Shown: positions 6,461 through 12,557 of the stretch, piece after piece
How positions within the stretch are numbered: the stretch's first letter is position 1
Layout: every line of letters begins with the position of its first letter
Assembly: GCA_020057985.1 (NCBI GenBank)
Contig: JAGVEU010000275.1
Coordinates: 1-12,557, forward strand
Length of the DNA stretch: 12,557 nt
Source: Calditrichota bacterium
GTDB lineage: Bacteria > Electryoneota > RPQS01
Direction of reading: 5' to 3'
Made by a program: the position numbers and the translations under genes
Notes under the pieces: model-generated
Told to the model about the DNA's origin: nothing
The model's database searches: none
Seen by the model: only the letters and a program-made list of their open reading frames with translations

Positions 6461-8839
6461 TCACTTCAGTTCCACTACTGTGCAGCCGAAGTCATCGCTG
6501 TTTGGGCCGCCGTCATGATAGCTCTTGACCAGCGGGTGTGTGTCTAAAAATTCCCGGACTTTCACGCGCAACGCTCCGGTGCCTTTGCCATGAATCAGTG
6601 AGACTTCCTTGTAGTTGAGTTCGGCTGCTGAGGCAAGATAGGAGTCTATTTCCGGCAGCGCTTCCTCGCCGTATTTGCCCCGCAAATCGAGTTTTGTAGG
6701 AACCCATGGGGTGTTGAGTTCGACTGTCATCTCCACACGTTTGAGCTTTCCCTTTTTCTCCTCCGGTGCGGCAAACAGTCGGTTCGCATCCACCCACAAT
6801 CGCACTCCGCCGATTTCGATTTCCGCTCGCTTGCCGTGCTTCTGAATCGAAACCACTTTGCCGACTCCGTTCATGTCCTCGATTTCCACGCGATCGCCGA
6901 CGGCAGCTTTCTCAAGTTTCACCCGTTCCGGTTGCGGCGGCGCAAGAGTCTTTTCGGCTTCCTTCTGCGTCTTCTCGACTTCGCCCTTGACGACTGCAAT
7001 TCGTTCGCGCGCAGCTTTGATTGCTGCTGAACTGGCGGCGCCCTCCTTGACTTCCTTGATGGCCGCTTCGAACTCGCGGCTCGCATGCAGCATCAGATAC
7101 TCGGCTTCGGCCAGCGCTTTTTTCTTGGTTTCCGCCTTGACCTTTTTCAATTCGCTCACTCGCTCTTCGTAGAGTTTTTGCAGCGCGGCGTATTCATTAA
7201 GTTTGAGGTCGCTCTGCCGACGCAGCTTCTCGTAGTCTTCGATCTTGCGCGACAGATCTCCCACCAATTCTTCCAAACCCATCAGCCCTTTGCCAAGAAA
7301 GCTCTGCGCATGTTCGAGCAGTGACTTGGGAAAGCCCACACGCGCGGCAATTTCCAGAGCATAGCTCGAACCGGGGACACCGGAGCGATACACATAGGTC
7401 GGAGTCAGGCTCTGCTCATCAAAAGCCATCGAGCCGTTTTCCATTCCCTCGGTCTCATGGGCAAACGCTTTGAGTCCGCCATGATGCGTGGTCACGAGAC
7501 TTACTGCTTCCTGTCGTGTCAATTCCAGCAGAATCGCTTGCGCAAGCGCCGCTCCCACTGCCGGGTCTGTTGAAGAGCCGATCTCGTCCACAAGAATGAG
7601 TTTTGGGCGACTCGGATCTATGACCAACCGCCGCAGCTTGCCGATGTGCGCGGTGAATGTGGAGAGATCGCTTTCGATGGATTGCGCGTCGCCGATGTCC
7701 GCATGAATCCCGGCAAAAAACGGAAGTTCACTTCCGGGAGCAGCAGGCACAAATAATCCCGCCGCCGCCATCGCGCAAAATAAACCGACCGTCTTGAGGG
7801 CAACGGTTTTCCCGCCGGCATTCGGGCCGGAGATTACAATTGTTCGCACCGGCGGAGTGATTTCAATGGTCAGCGGAACCACCGCATTCTTGAGTCTATC
7901 GAGCAAGAGGGGATGACGGCCCTTCCAGATTCTCACTTCGCCCTTGCTCGTGAACTCCGGCTCCACGCTGTCCCAGCGAAGCGCCAACCTTCCCCGCGCA
8001 TAGAGTTCATCAAGCTCCGCCAGAGTCTCCAGTGTGTTTGTCAGGTCGGGGAGCGCGGCGCGAATCAGCGCCGTGATCTCCTGCAGAATGCGGTGGATTT
8101 CCTTCTTCTCGTCAATCTCAAGCTGGCGGACTTTGTTGGAGATTTCGAGGGTCTCCACCGGCTCCATGAACACCGTTTGCCCGGAAGAAGATTGATCCAC
8201 AATCATCCCTTGCACTCGACCCCGCATCTCCTCGCGCACGGGCAAGACGAGCTTGCCGGAGCGATAACTAATCACCTCTTCCTGCAATGCTCCCGATGCG
8301 CTCCACTTGCTCAGAATTTTTTGCAGTTTCGCTTCGAGATGCTTCTCCTCCTTGTGGATGGCCTGCCGGATGTGCTTGAGTTCATGCGAGGCATCATCCT
8401 TGATTGTGCCATCGGTCTCAACGGTGTCTGTTATTCGCTTTTCGATCTCTTCAAAAGAGGTCATTGTTTCGGACAGACTGAAGAGAAGCGGGGCGGCGGA
8501 CTTGCGCGACCGAAGATATTGCTTCATCTCGCGGGAGACATGCGCCGTATTGCCGATTTTGAGCAAGGACTCCGGTTCCAGCGCGACTCCTTCCACAGCC
8601 GCTCGCTTCAATTCTTCCCGAATATCAGTCAATCCATAAATCGGAAATCCGCCGGTGGCTTCGCGCAGTAGTCGAACAATCTCACCGGTCAGCATCAGCC
8701 AATGCTCAGCTTCCTCCATCCTGTCAAAGGGCGCAAGCGTCTTCAGTCGTTCCTCCCCAAGCGCCGAAACCGCAAGGGCTTTGACAATTTCGCGGATGCG
8801 ATCGAATTCGAGAGCGGTTAGTGTTTCAGGAGCGATCAT
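6461..8839 (-). CDS. mutS2: MutS2 (Smr-domain DNA/ribosome-associated ATPase), 792 aa
   Basis: MutS2 is the Smr-type MutS homologue, linked in different bacteria to suppression of recombination and to splitting of collided ribosomes. All modules are present: the N-terminal helical and lever region (1-300), Walker A GPNAGGKT (338-345), Walker B LILVDEIGSSTDP (414-426; the more usual wording is GSGTDP), the TTHHGGLK switch (450-457), a coiled-coil rich in K, E and A (about 525-640), and a C-terminal Smr domain with LDLRG (717-721) and HGKGTGALR (750-758). Length is typical. The ATG at 8837-8839 gives the usual beginning (ETLTALEFDRI) and has no strong Shine-Dalgarno. It lies downstream of cvpA and a methyltransferase gene; cvpA next to mutS2 is a common arrangement. 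A structured 98-bp element precedes it. Confidence 0.97.
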   Translation of the reverse strand: MIAPETLTALEFDRIREIVKALAVSALGEERLKTLAPFDRMEEAEHWLMLTGEIVRLLREATGGFPIYGLTDIREELKRAAVEGVALEPESLLKIGNTAHVSREMKQYLRSRKSAAPLLFSLSETMTSFEEIEKRITDTVETDGTIKDDASHELKHIRQAIHKEEKHLEAKLQKILSKWSASGALQEEVISYRSGKLVLPVREEMRGRVQGMIVDQSSSGQTVFMEPVETLEISNKVRQLEIDEKKEIHRILQEITALIRAALPDLTNTLETLAELDELYARGRLALRWDSVEPEFTSKGEVRIWKGRHPLLLDRLKNAVVPLTIEITPPVRTIVISGPNAGGKTVALKTVGLFCAMAAAGLFVPAAPGSELPFFAGIHADIGDAQSIESDLSTFTAHIGKLRRLVIDPSRPKLILVDEIGSSTDPAVGAALAQAILLELTRQEAVSLVTTHHGGLKAFAHETEGMENGSMAFDEQSLTPTYVYRSGVPGSSYALEIAARVGFPKSLLEHAQSFLGKGLMGLEELVGDLSRKIEDYEKLRRQSDLKLNEYAALQKLYEERVSELKKVKAETKKKALAEAEYLMLHASREFEAAIKEVKEGAASSAAIKAARERIAVVKGEVEKTQKEAEKTLAPPQPERVKLEKAAVGDRVEIEDMNGVGKVVSIQKHGKRAEIEIGGVRLWVDANRLFAAPEEKKGKLKRVEMTVELNTPWVPTKLDLRGKYGEEALPEIDSYLASAAELNYKEVSLIHGKGTGALRVKVREFLDTHPLVKSYHDGGPNSDDFGCTVVELK

Positions 8840-8862
8840 TTCTACTTATAGTCCTTCTTGAA

Positions 8863-8960
8863 AGTGCGTTGCGATCACGGATTCCATCTGGCGCGGAGCA
8901 GCACCGAGGACGGTACTGCCTAGTAATGACGGGGCTCGGAGAGCTGCATCGCAACTTACT
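8863..8960 (-). repeat. Nested inverted-repeat element between methyltransferase gene and mutS2
   Basis: GTTGCGAT (8868-8875) is perfectly inverted as ATCGCAAC (8948-8955), extendable to 13 bp with two mismatches. Inside, on the minus strand, GCAGC-TCT-CCGAG pairs with CTCGG-T-GCTGC, and TACT/AGTA closes an innermost loop. The element contains GGATTCC and GAGGAC (8906-8911) in the same order as the dispersed hairpin family, so it may be a diverged longer member. It would be transcribed as leader or spacer RNA of mutS2. Confidence 0.6.
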
Positions 8961-8979
8961 GTCGAGAAGTACTATGGTC

Positions 8980-9744
8980 TTATTTAACCTTTTCGAGCAT
9001 AAAGATGTTCTCGTTCCGCCATGATTTGACTTCGGCAACTTTGAGCGGTGCAAACTGTTTTGCAGAGTCAAGAAAGTCTTGAAAACCATCGCGTGTCCAG
9101 CAATGAAAATGAATGCTGTAGCCCATATCGAAGAGAGCCTTGGCGCGTTGCTCCGCTGCGTCATCGGTCAGGTTTTCAACGTTCAAAGCCCATTCCCGGA
9201 AATGTTGCATGCGCGAAATACTGGGGCCATGCGTGTGATCAGCGAGCAGATGTTTCCACGTGGTCTGGGTGCGGTTCTTATCAAAGGTCCGTCGCATGTC
9301 CGGCACAGCCATGAAGACCATTCCCCCCGCCCGTAACTTGCCGACAAAAGTCATCAGTGTCGCAATCGGATCTTCGCAATGTTCAATCACATGATTGGCA
9401 ATCACAAAATCCAAAGCGCCGTCTTGCACACAGGCCATGTCTTCGCCGTCGGCCACCAGGGAAACATAGAATTTTCTGTTCGAGAGTTCAGGATAGTGCG
9501 CGTACAGATCGCCGGGCAGGAGGTGATCCAAATAATAAGCGGTTGCCTGTTTGGGCAGAAAGAGCGGGCGATCAAGGGCGCCGATCTCAATCCCGATTCC
9601 CTTCAGATGCTTGCGCGCGAGTTGATACCGTCGGTCAAGCGCATGCCGTGCAAGCCGTTCCATTGCCGGTGTGCTTCTGACTGCGGCTTTAAGCAAGGCG
9701 AGCATGTTGTTTCCGTGCACTGCGGCAGCATTCTCTGAATTCAT
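8980..9744 (-). CDS. Class I SAM-dependent methyltransferase, 254 aa
   Basis: A soluble methyltransferase of the Methyltransf_11/23 type. Motif I is GIEIGALDRP (51-60), an acidic ribose-binding position lies around YYLD (70-73), motif II/III is DGEDMACVQDGALDFVIANH (99-118) followed by VIEH, and the post-motif strand is LRAGGMVFMAVPD (137-149). Methyltransferases with this wording often act on glycans or small molecules in polysaccharide loci; the substrate here is unknown. The ATG at 9742-9744 comes 9 bases after the cvpA stop, so translation is probably coupled, and no well-spaced Shine-Dalgarno is seen. A methyltransferase placed between cvpA and mutS2 is not the usual arrangement. Confidence 0.85.
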   Translation of the reverse strand: MNSENAAAVHGNNMLALLKAAVRSTPAMERLARHALDRRYQLARKHLKGIGIEIGALDRPLFLPKQATAYYLDHLLPGDLYAHYPELSNRKFYVSLVADGEDMACVQDGALDFVIANHVIEHCEDPIATLMTFVGKLRAGGMVFMAVPDMRRTFDKNRTQTTWKHLLADHTHGPSISRMQHFREWALNVENLTDDAAEQRAKALFDMGYSIHFHCWTRDGFQDFLDSAKQFAPLKVAEVKSWRNENIFMLEKVK

Positions 9745-9753
9745 CTTCTCGTT

Positions 9754-10251
9754 TCACACCCGCGTTCGGATTTCCCTGGATTCCCAATGAGAAAGCGAGA
9801 AGGCTGCATCCTTGCCCCAGCGAATGAGTTGCGAGTTGTTCAGGTAAGATCGAATCTCGCCGGTTGTATCCATCATCTCGGCAGCAACGACAAGAAATGC
9901 GATGACCATTGCGCCTTTGGCAATCCCCGCGCATGTTCCGAGAATCCTGTCCGGCCACTTGAGCGGAGTTTTGTCAATCGCCTTGTGAAGTGCATGGCCG
10001 ATCAGAGTGAACCCAATGTAAATCAGCAGGAAGAACGCCAAGAAGAGCAGCCCAACCACCCATTGCTGCTGCCAGCCCGGGCCGGCAAAGTGCATCACAA
10101 GCTCGGCAAGCTCGGTGCGATAAACATACGTCGCAAACAGCCCAAGAATAAGCCCGACAGTCGTCAGCAATTCCCAGACAAAGCCCCGCTTGATTCCACC
10201 GATGGCAAAACCAAACAAGAATAATAGAATGATAATGTCGAGCAGATGCAC
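9754..10251 (-). CDS. cvpA: CvpA family inner-membrane protein, 165 aa
   Basis: CvpA proteins are small inner-membrane proteins first tied to colicin V production and later to envelope homeostasis. Four membrane segments can be read: about 2-18 (LLDIIILLFLFGFAIGG), 26-44, 64-88 (VVGLLFLAFFLLIYIGFTLI) and 103-122. The family signature of a positively charged turn after the first segment (GIKRGF) and PDRILGTCAGIAKG before the fourth is present. The start is a GTG at 10249-10251 with GAGG about 6 bases upstream. The C-terminal tail is short and soluble. It is the first gene of a leftward group with the methyltransferase and mutS2. Confidence 0.93.
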   Translation of the reverse strand: MHLLDIIILLFLFGFAIGGIKRGFVWELLTTVGLILGLFATYVYRTELAELVMHFAGPGWQQQWVVGLLFLAFFLLIYIGFTLIGHALHKAIDKTPLKWPDRILGTCAGIAKGAMVIAFLVVAAEMMDTTGEIRSYLNNSQLIRWGKDAAFSLSHWESREIRTRV

Positions 10252-10280
10252 GCGGTTCCTCGTTTGAGTTTACAGCCCTC

Positions 10281-10309
10281 AAATTACCAATACCCTGTGT
10301 CAATTGCAA
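10281..10309 (-). promoter_or_regulatory. Weak candidate promoter for cvpA
   Basis: Reading leftward, TTGCAA (10309-10304), a 17-base spacer, then TAATTT (10286-10281). Two or three positions depart from consensus. A TTGACA nearby has no -10 at the right distance. Confidence 0.35.
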
Positions 10310-10371
10310 GCGAGCTACGGTCACTCACCCCCCCTATCCCCCCCGTAAACGGAGGGGAAAGAATGTTTATG

Positions 10372-10404
10372 AAAAAACCGCCAGCCCGTTTGATGGGTTG
10401 GCGG
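10372..10404 (-). terminator. Rho-independent terminator of rpsU
   Basis: Reading leftward, CCGCCAACCC (10404-10395) and GGGCTGGCGG (10387-10378) pair at 9 of 10 positions around a 7-base loop and are followed directly by six T (10377-10372). It begins 26 bases after the rpsU stop codon. Confidence 0.9.
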
Positions 10405-10430
10405 CCTTAAGTCAAATAAAAACAATCTTT

Positions 10431-10628
10431 TTAGCGGTTGGCGAGGCGCTGCATCTTCCGAGCTTTCCGTTTGGCTAAGTTATCTTCGCGCTTTTTGATT
10501 TCGCAGGGTTTCTCGTAGTATTGGCGCTTGCGGATTTCGGCCATAAGTCCTGATTTTTCGCAGCTTTTTGTAAAGCGGCGAAATGCCCGTTCAAAGGGTT
10601 CACCTTCACGTAACTTTATGTATGGCAT
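10431..10628 (-). CDS. rpsU: 30S ribosomal protein bS21, 65 aa
   Basis: bS21 binds near the 3' end of 16S rRNA on the small-subunit platform and assists initiation. The sequence is canonical: [16 protein letters not shown] (4-19), a central [17 protein letters not shown] segment, and a very basic C-terminal helix ending [11 protein letters not shown]. Length fits the family. The ATG at 10626-10628 follows AAGGAGGTGT (10645-10636) at 7 bases, one of the two strongest Shine-Dalgarno sequences in the window. It has its own promoter and terminator, so it is monocistronic. Confidence 0.97.
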   Translation of the reverse strand: MPYIKLREGEPFERAFRRFTKSCEKSGLMAEIRKRQYYEKPCEIKKREDNLAKRKARKMQRLANR

Positions 10629-10635
10629 TGTACTT

Positions 10636-10645
10636 ACACCTCCTT
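10636..10645 (-). promoter_or_regulatory. Strong Shine-Dalgarno of rpsU
   Basis: AAGGAGGTGT read leftward, 7 bases before the rpsU ATG. It is nearly the full complement of the 16S 3' end. Confidence 0.8.
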
Positions 10646-10678
10646 CCGCACATGGTTTGTTTGTGTTTTAAGCAAGGA

Positions 10679-10707
10679 AATATAGTCATAATTGAGCGGA
10701 TTGTCAA
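10679..10707 (-). promoter_or_regulatory. Sigma-70 promoter of rpsU
   Basis: Reading leftward, TTGACA (10707-10702), a 17-base spacer, then TATATT (10684-10679). Transcription would begin near 10672, giving a leader of about 44 bases. Confidence 0.8.
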
Positions 10708-10754
10708 GCGACTCTCTGCTCAGAGCCTGTATTGTAGTACTTTTTGTGTTCTCG

Positions 10755-10795
10755 GATTCCGGCAGGGTTGCGAGGACTTAACCCTGCTCGGCGAA
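10755..10795. repeat. Dispersed hairpin repeat, copy C
   Basis: GATTCCG leads into GCAGGGTT (10762-10769), a 10-base loop containing GAGGAC, then AACCCTGC (10780-10787), followed by TCGGCGAA. The stem is a perfect 8 bp. It lies between the divergent rpsU and secreted-protein promoters. Confidence 0.75.
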
Positions 10796-10811
10796 CACTC
10801 TCTTCATTCGA

Positions 10812-10832
10812 ATTTTGGATTTTGGATTTCCT
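10812..10832. repeat. Heptamer tandem array, ATTTTGG
   Basis: ATTTTGG (10812-10818), ATTTTGG (10819-10825) and ATTTCCT (10826-10832), in 7-bp register, immediately upstream of the -35 of the secreted-protein promoter. Confidence 0.55.
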
Positions 10833-10833
10833 C

Positions 10834-10862
10834 TTGAACCCTTCCCCAAAAGCTCGTATATT
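10834..10862 (+). promoter_or_regulatory. Sigma-70 promoter of the secreted protein gene
   Basis: TTGAAC (10834-10839), a 17-base spacer, then TATATT (10857-10862). The expected start near 10869 leaves a leader of about 37 bases. Confidence 0.65.
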
Positions 10863-10894
10863 ACTTTAATTCATTTCTCTCCTGTTCGACAGTC

Positions 10895-10900
10895 AAGGAG
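10895..10900 (+). promoter_or_regulatory. Shine-Dalgarno of the secreted protein gene
   Basis: AAGGAG, 5 bases before the ATG at 10906. It fixes the start despite an in-frame second ATG four codons later. Confidence 0.7.
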
Positions 10901-10905
10901 TCCCT

Positions 10906-12557
10906 ATGCGCAACCTCATGCTAAACATCATCTTACTCGCTTTGTTCCTGTCCTCTCACATCGCCTATTCACAGCCTGATACCCTCTGGTCGAGCCGGAT
11001 TTCCGCCTCTACGATGAGCCCGGTTATCTATGGAGCAGTCGAGCTTTCGAACGGTGACTTTGCTCTGGCCGGAGATGGTTTTCCAACCGTCGGAACGGAT
11101 ATTATGCTCGTGGCTCGCATGAATGCCAGTGGAGGAGTAGTCTGGTCCCGCACCTATGGCCAGCCGCCCTGCGCCACCTTTGCCGTTGCTGAGTTGCCTA
11201 ATGGAAATCTGTTTGTGTCCGGCTGGGGCGATAATGGCGCGAATGTCCTTCTCTTAGGGCTGAGCGCTGCCGGTGACAGCTTATGGAGTAGAACCTATAG
11301 CAGTGACGGCCTGACTCGATCTTATGACATGATCCGTTTGCAGGATGGCAACTTCGCAGTGATCGGCTATCGCTTGGGTGCGGACGGGCAGCATTCCGAT
11401 CTCTGGCTGTTGAAGTGCAATGCGAGCGGGGATACCTTGTGGACGCGCTCCTTCGGCGGCAATGATACCGACATTGGATATCGAATCGTTGAGCAGGCCG
11501 ACGGCTCGTTGGTGATCGGAGGATACACACGCAGCATCGGCGCAGGCGATTATGATATGTGGCTGTTGCGCCTGAGTCCAACCGGCGATCAGCTCCTGAG
11601 CCGCACCTTCGGAACAGCGGCCTACGAAGTTTGCTACGGTCTTTCTAACGGCGACAGCGTTCTTTATCTGTGTGGCCGCACTACCCCCGGCGGTTCCAGT
11701 CACGGCTATATGGCCAAGACCACTGCGCTCGGTGACACGCTCTGGGTTCGTACTTACACTCAAGGACAAACCGATGAACAACTGCGCGATGTTGTAGCCA
11801 AGCAAAATGGCGGTGCGATGTGTGTAGGCTGGTCGGCAACCACGGTAGATGCCCGGCAATTTTGGGTGTTGTCTGTTGATGCAAATGGAGTGGATGAATG
11901 GAACTGGACCTACGGCCCGACCGGAAGCAGTTTCTATGGGATTATTCCGGTCAACAGCGGCGGCCATCTGGCCTATGGGCAGATTCAGGAGGGAACACAG
12001 CGAAAGGGCTACGTACTGCGCATGTCTTCACCGCGAGGAATCGTGGGAACCGTGCGCGAAGTGATTTCTCATGCGCCGATTGTCGGAGCGCGAGTCGGGG
12101 TGATGGGGTATCCGCAATATGCAGTCACCAACCAAGAAGGTTTCTATCGCCTCGTACTGCCCGCCGGAACCTATAATGCAATGGCTTATGGCCCATGTGT
12201 TTCGCGGGACACTGTTTTTTCCGTGGTTGTTCCGGCGGACACGGTTGTGACTGCGGACTTTGAAATTGGCTTCCCGCATTATGTCCCGATGCACAGCTCG
12301 ATCAATGCGATTGTTCAGAACCGGATCATCTCGACGATGCCGCTACGGATTGTCAATAGCGGAACCGGCGCAATGGAGTTCGGGGTCGCTTGTGAGGCAA
12401 TCTCTCCGCCGTCAGATTGGCTAAGTGTCCTGCCGGATACCGGATTGGTTCAGCCGGGTGACACCTTGGTTGCGCAAGTGCAGTTCAGTCCGGACACAAC
12501 TGACGACGGCCAGTTCGACTTCTACGGATTGCTGCAGATTCGTACCAATTCCTGCCC
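10906..12557 (+). CDS. Secreted seven-repeat beta-propeller protein with CarboxypepD_reg-like and Ig-like domains (partial, 3' end missing)
   Basis: The frame is open for 550 codons to the window edge. Residues 1-22 are a Sec signal peptide (MRNL, a hydrophobic LNIILLALFLSSHIA core, cleavage likely after AYS). Seven repeats follow, each starting with a G-D-x-L-W-x-R-x-Y/F-G-like strand at about residues 25, 76, 123, 175, 227, 276 and 328, with later D-x-W-L-L-x-L strands; 47-52-residue spacing suggests one seven-bladed beta-propeller. Residues about 378-455 (GIVGTVREV, PIVGARVGVMG, TNQEGFYRLVLPAGTY) form a carboxypeptidase-regulatory-like beta-sandwich. Residues from about 476 (MPLRIVNSGTGAMEFGV) begin an Ig-like domain. 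Surface or secreted proteins of this layout are typical of FCB-group bacteria and often carry a C-terminal sorting signal, which would lie beyond the window. Function is unknown; extracellular binding is likely. Confidence 0.88.
   Translation, partial: MRNLMLNIILLALFLSSHIAYSQPDTLWSSRISASTMSPVIYGAVELSNGDFALAGDGFPTVGTDIMLVARMNASGGVVWSRTYGQPPCATFAVAELPNGNLFVSGWGDNGANVLLLGLSAAGDSLWSRTYSSDGLTRSYDMIRLQDGNFAVIGYRLGADGQHSDLWLLKCNASGDTLWTRSFGGNDTDIGYRIVEQADGSLVIGGYTRSIGAGDYDMWLLRLSPTGDQLLSRTFGTAAYEVCYGLSNGDSVLYLCGRTTPGGSSHGYMAKTTALGDTLWVRTYTQGQTDEQLRDVVAKQNGGAMCVGWSATTVDARQFWVLSVDANGVDEWNWTYGPTGSSFYGIIPVNSGGHLAYGQIQEGTQRKGYVLRMSSPRGIVGTVREVISHAPIVGARVGVMGYPQYAVTNQEGFYRLVLPAGTYNAMAYGPCVSRDTVFSVVVPADTVVTADFEIGFPHYVPMHSSINAIVQNRIISTMPLRIVNSGTGAMEFGVACEAISPPSDWLSVLPDTGLVQPGDTLVAQVQFSPDTTDDGQFDFYGLLQIRTNSC

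Noticed and set aside
7913..8671. 252-codon rightward open frame opposite mutS2
   Set aside because: It is the antisense shadow of mutS2, whose domain content in the opposite strand is unmistakable; the rightward translation shows no family feature.
8826..9164. Leftward 112-codon frame overlapping the methyltransferase 3' end
   Set aside because: It lies in another frame over the methyltransferase gene and the structured spacer, and its Arg/Ser/Cys-rich translation has no recognisable motif.
10332..10355. C-rich tract followed by CCGTAAACGG and G4 as a terminator or G-quadruplex
   Set aside because: It can form a short hairpin but has no T run and only one further G tract, so neither reading is well supported; the rpsU terminator is clearly the hairpin at 10372-10404.
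11281..11967. 228-codon leftward frame opposite the secreted propeller gene
   Set aside because: The rightward frame has a signal peptide, Shine-Dalgarno and seven regular repeats; the leftward frame mirrors its repeat composition only.

Overview
The window is chromosomal DNA from a bacterium, most likely an uncultured member of the FCB superphylum or a related candidate phylum. This placement is an inference. It rests on a Sec-exported beta-propeller protein with a carboxypeptidase-regulatory-like domain, mostly sparse ribosome-binding sites on the housekeeping genes, short-period intergenic tandem arrays and several palindromic intergenic repeats. Sigma-70-type promoters with exactly 17-bp spacers can be read upstream of several genes.

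Left part (1-4585) is an accessory region. After a probable 3' gene end (2-67) and a terminator-like hairpin, two leftward genes form an operon: an unrecognised 315-aa protein whose C-terminal two-thirds holds the same domain twice, then a 76-aa DUF2188-type protein. They diverge, across about 650 bp holding two oppositely directed consensus promoters, from a rightward overlapping pair: an HD-domain phosphohydrolase of the SAMHD1/YwfO (COG1078) type with an intact metal site, and a small YwgA-like protein. B. subtilis also has neighbouring ywfO and ywgA genes, so the pair is probably a functional unit. Just behind it lies a C-terminal stump of a Type ISP restriction-modification enzyme, bracketed by two different dispersed repeats. 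This looks like a small defence or stress island, partly decayed.

Middle (4586-5310) is a gene-free stretch rich in structure: a 99-bp palindrome whose halves are themselves hairpins, octamer and heptamer tandem arrays, an AT-rich inverted repeat and an orphan consensus promoter.

Right part (5311-12557) is mostly core genome on the minus strand: rpsU (bS21) with its own promoter, Shine-Dalgarno and terminator; cvpA, a class I SAM methyltransferase and mutS2 in one direction; and an aldo/keto reductase. From 10906 a rightward gene for a secreted seven-repeat beta-propeller protein runs off the window.

The most unusual content is the putative HD/YwgA module with its divergent two-domain partner, and a family of intergenic hairpins that share a GTCCTC-type loop and show compensatory stem changes between copies.
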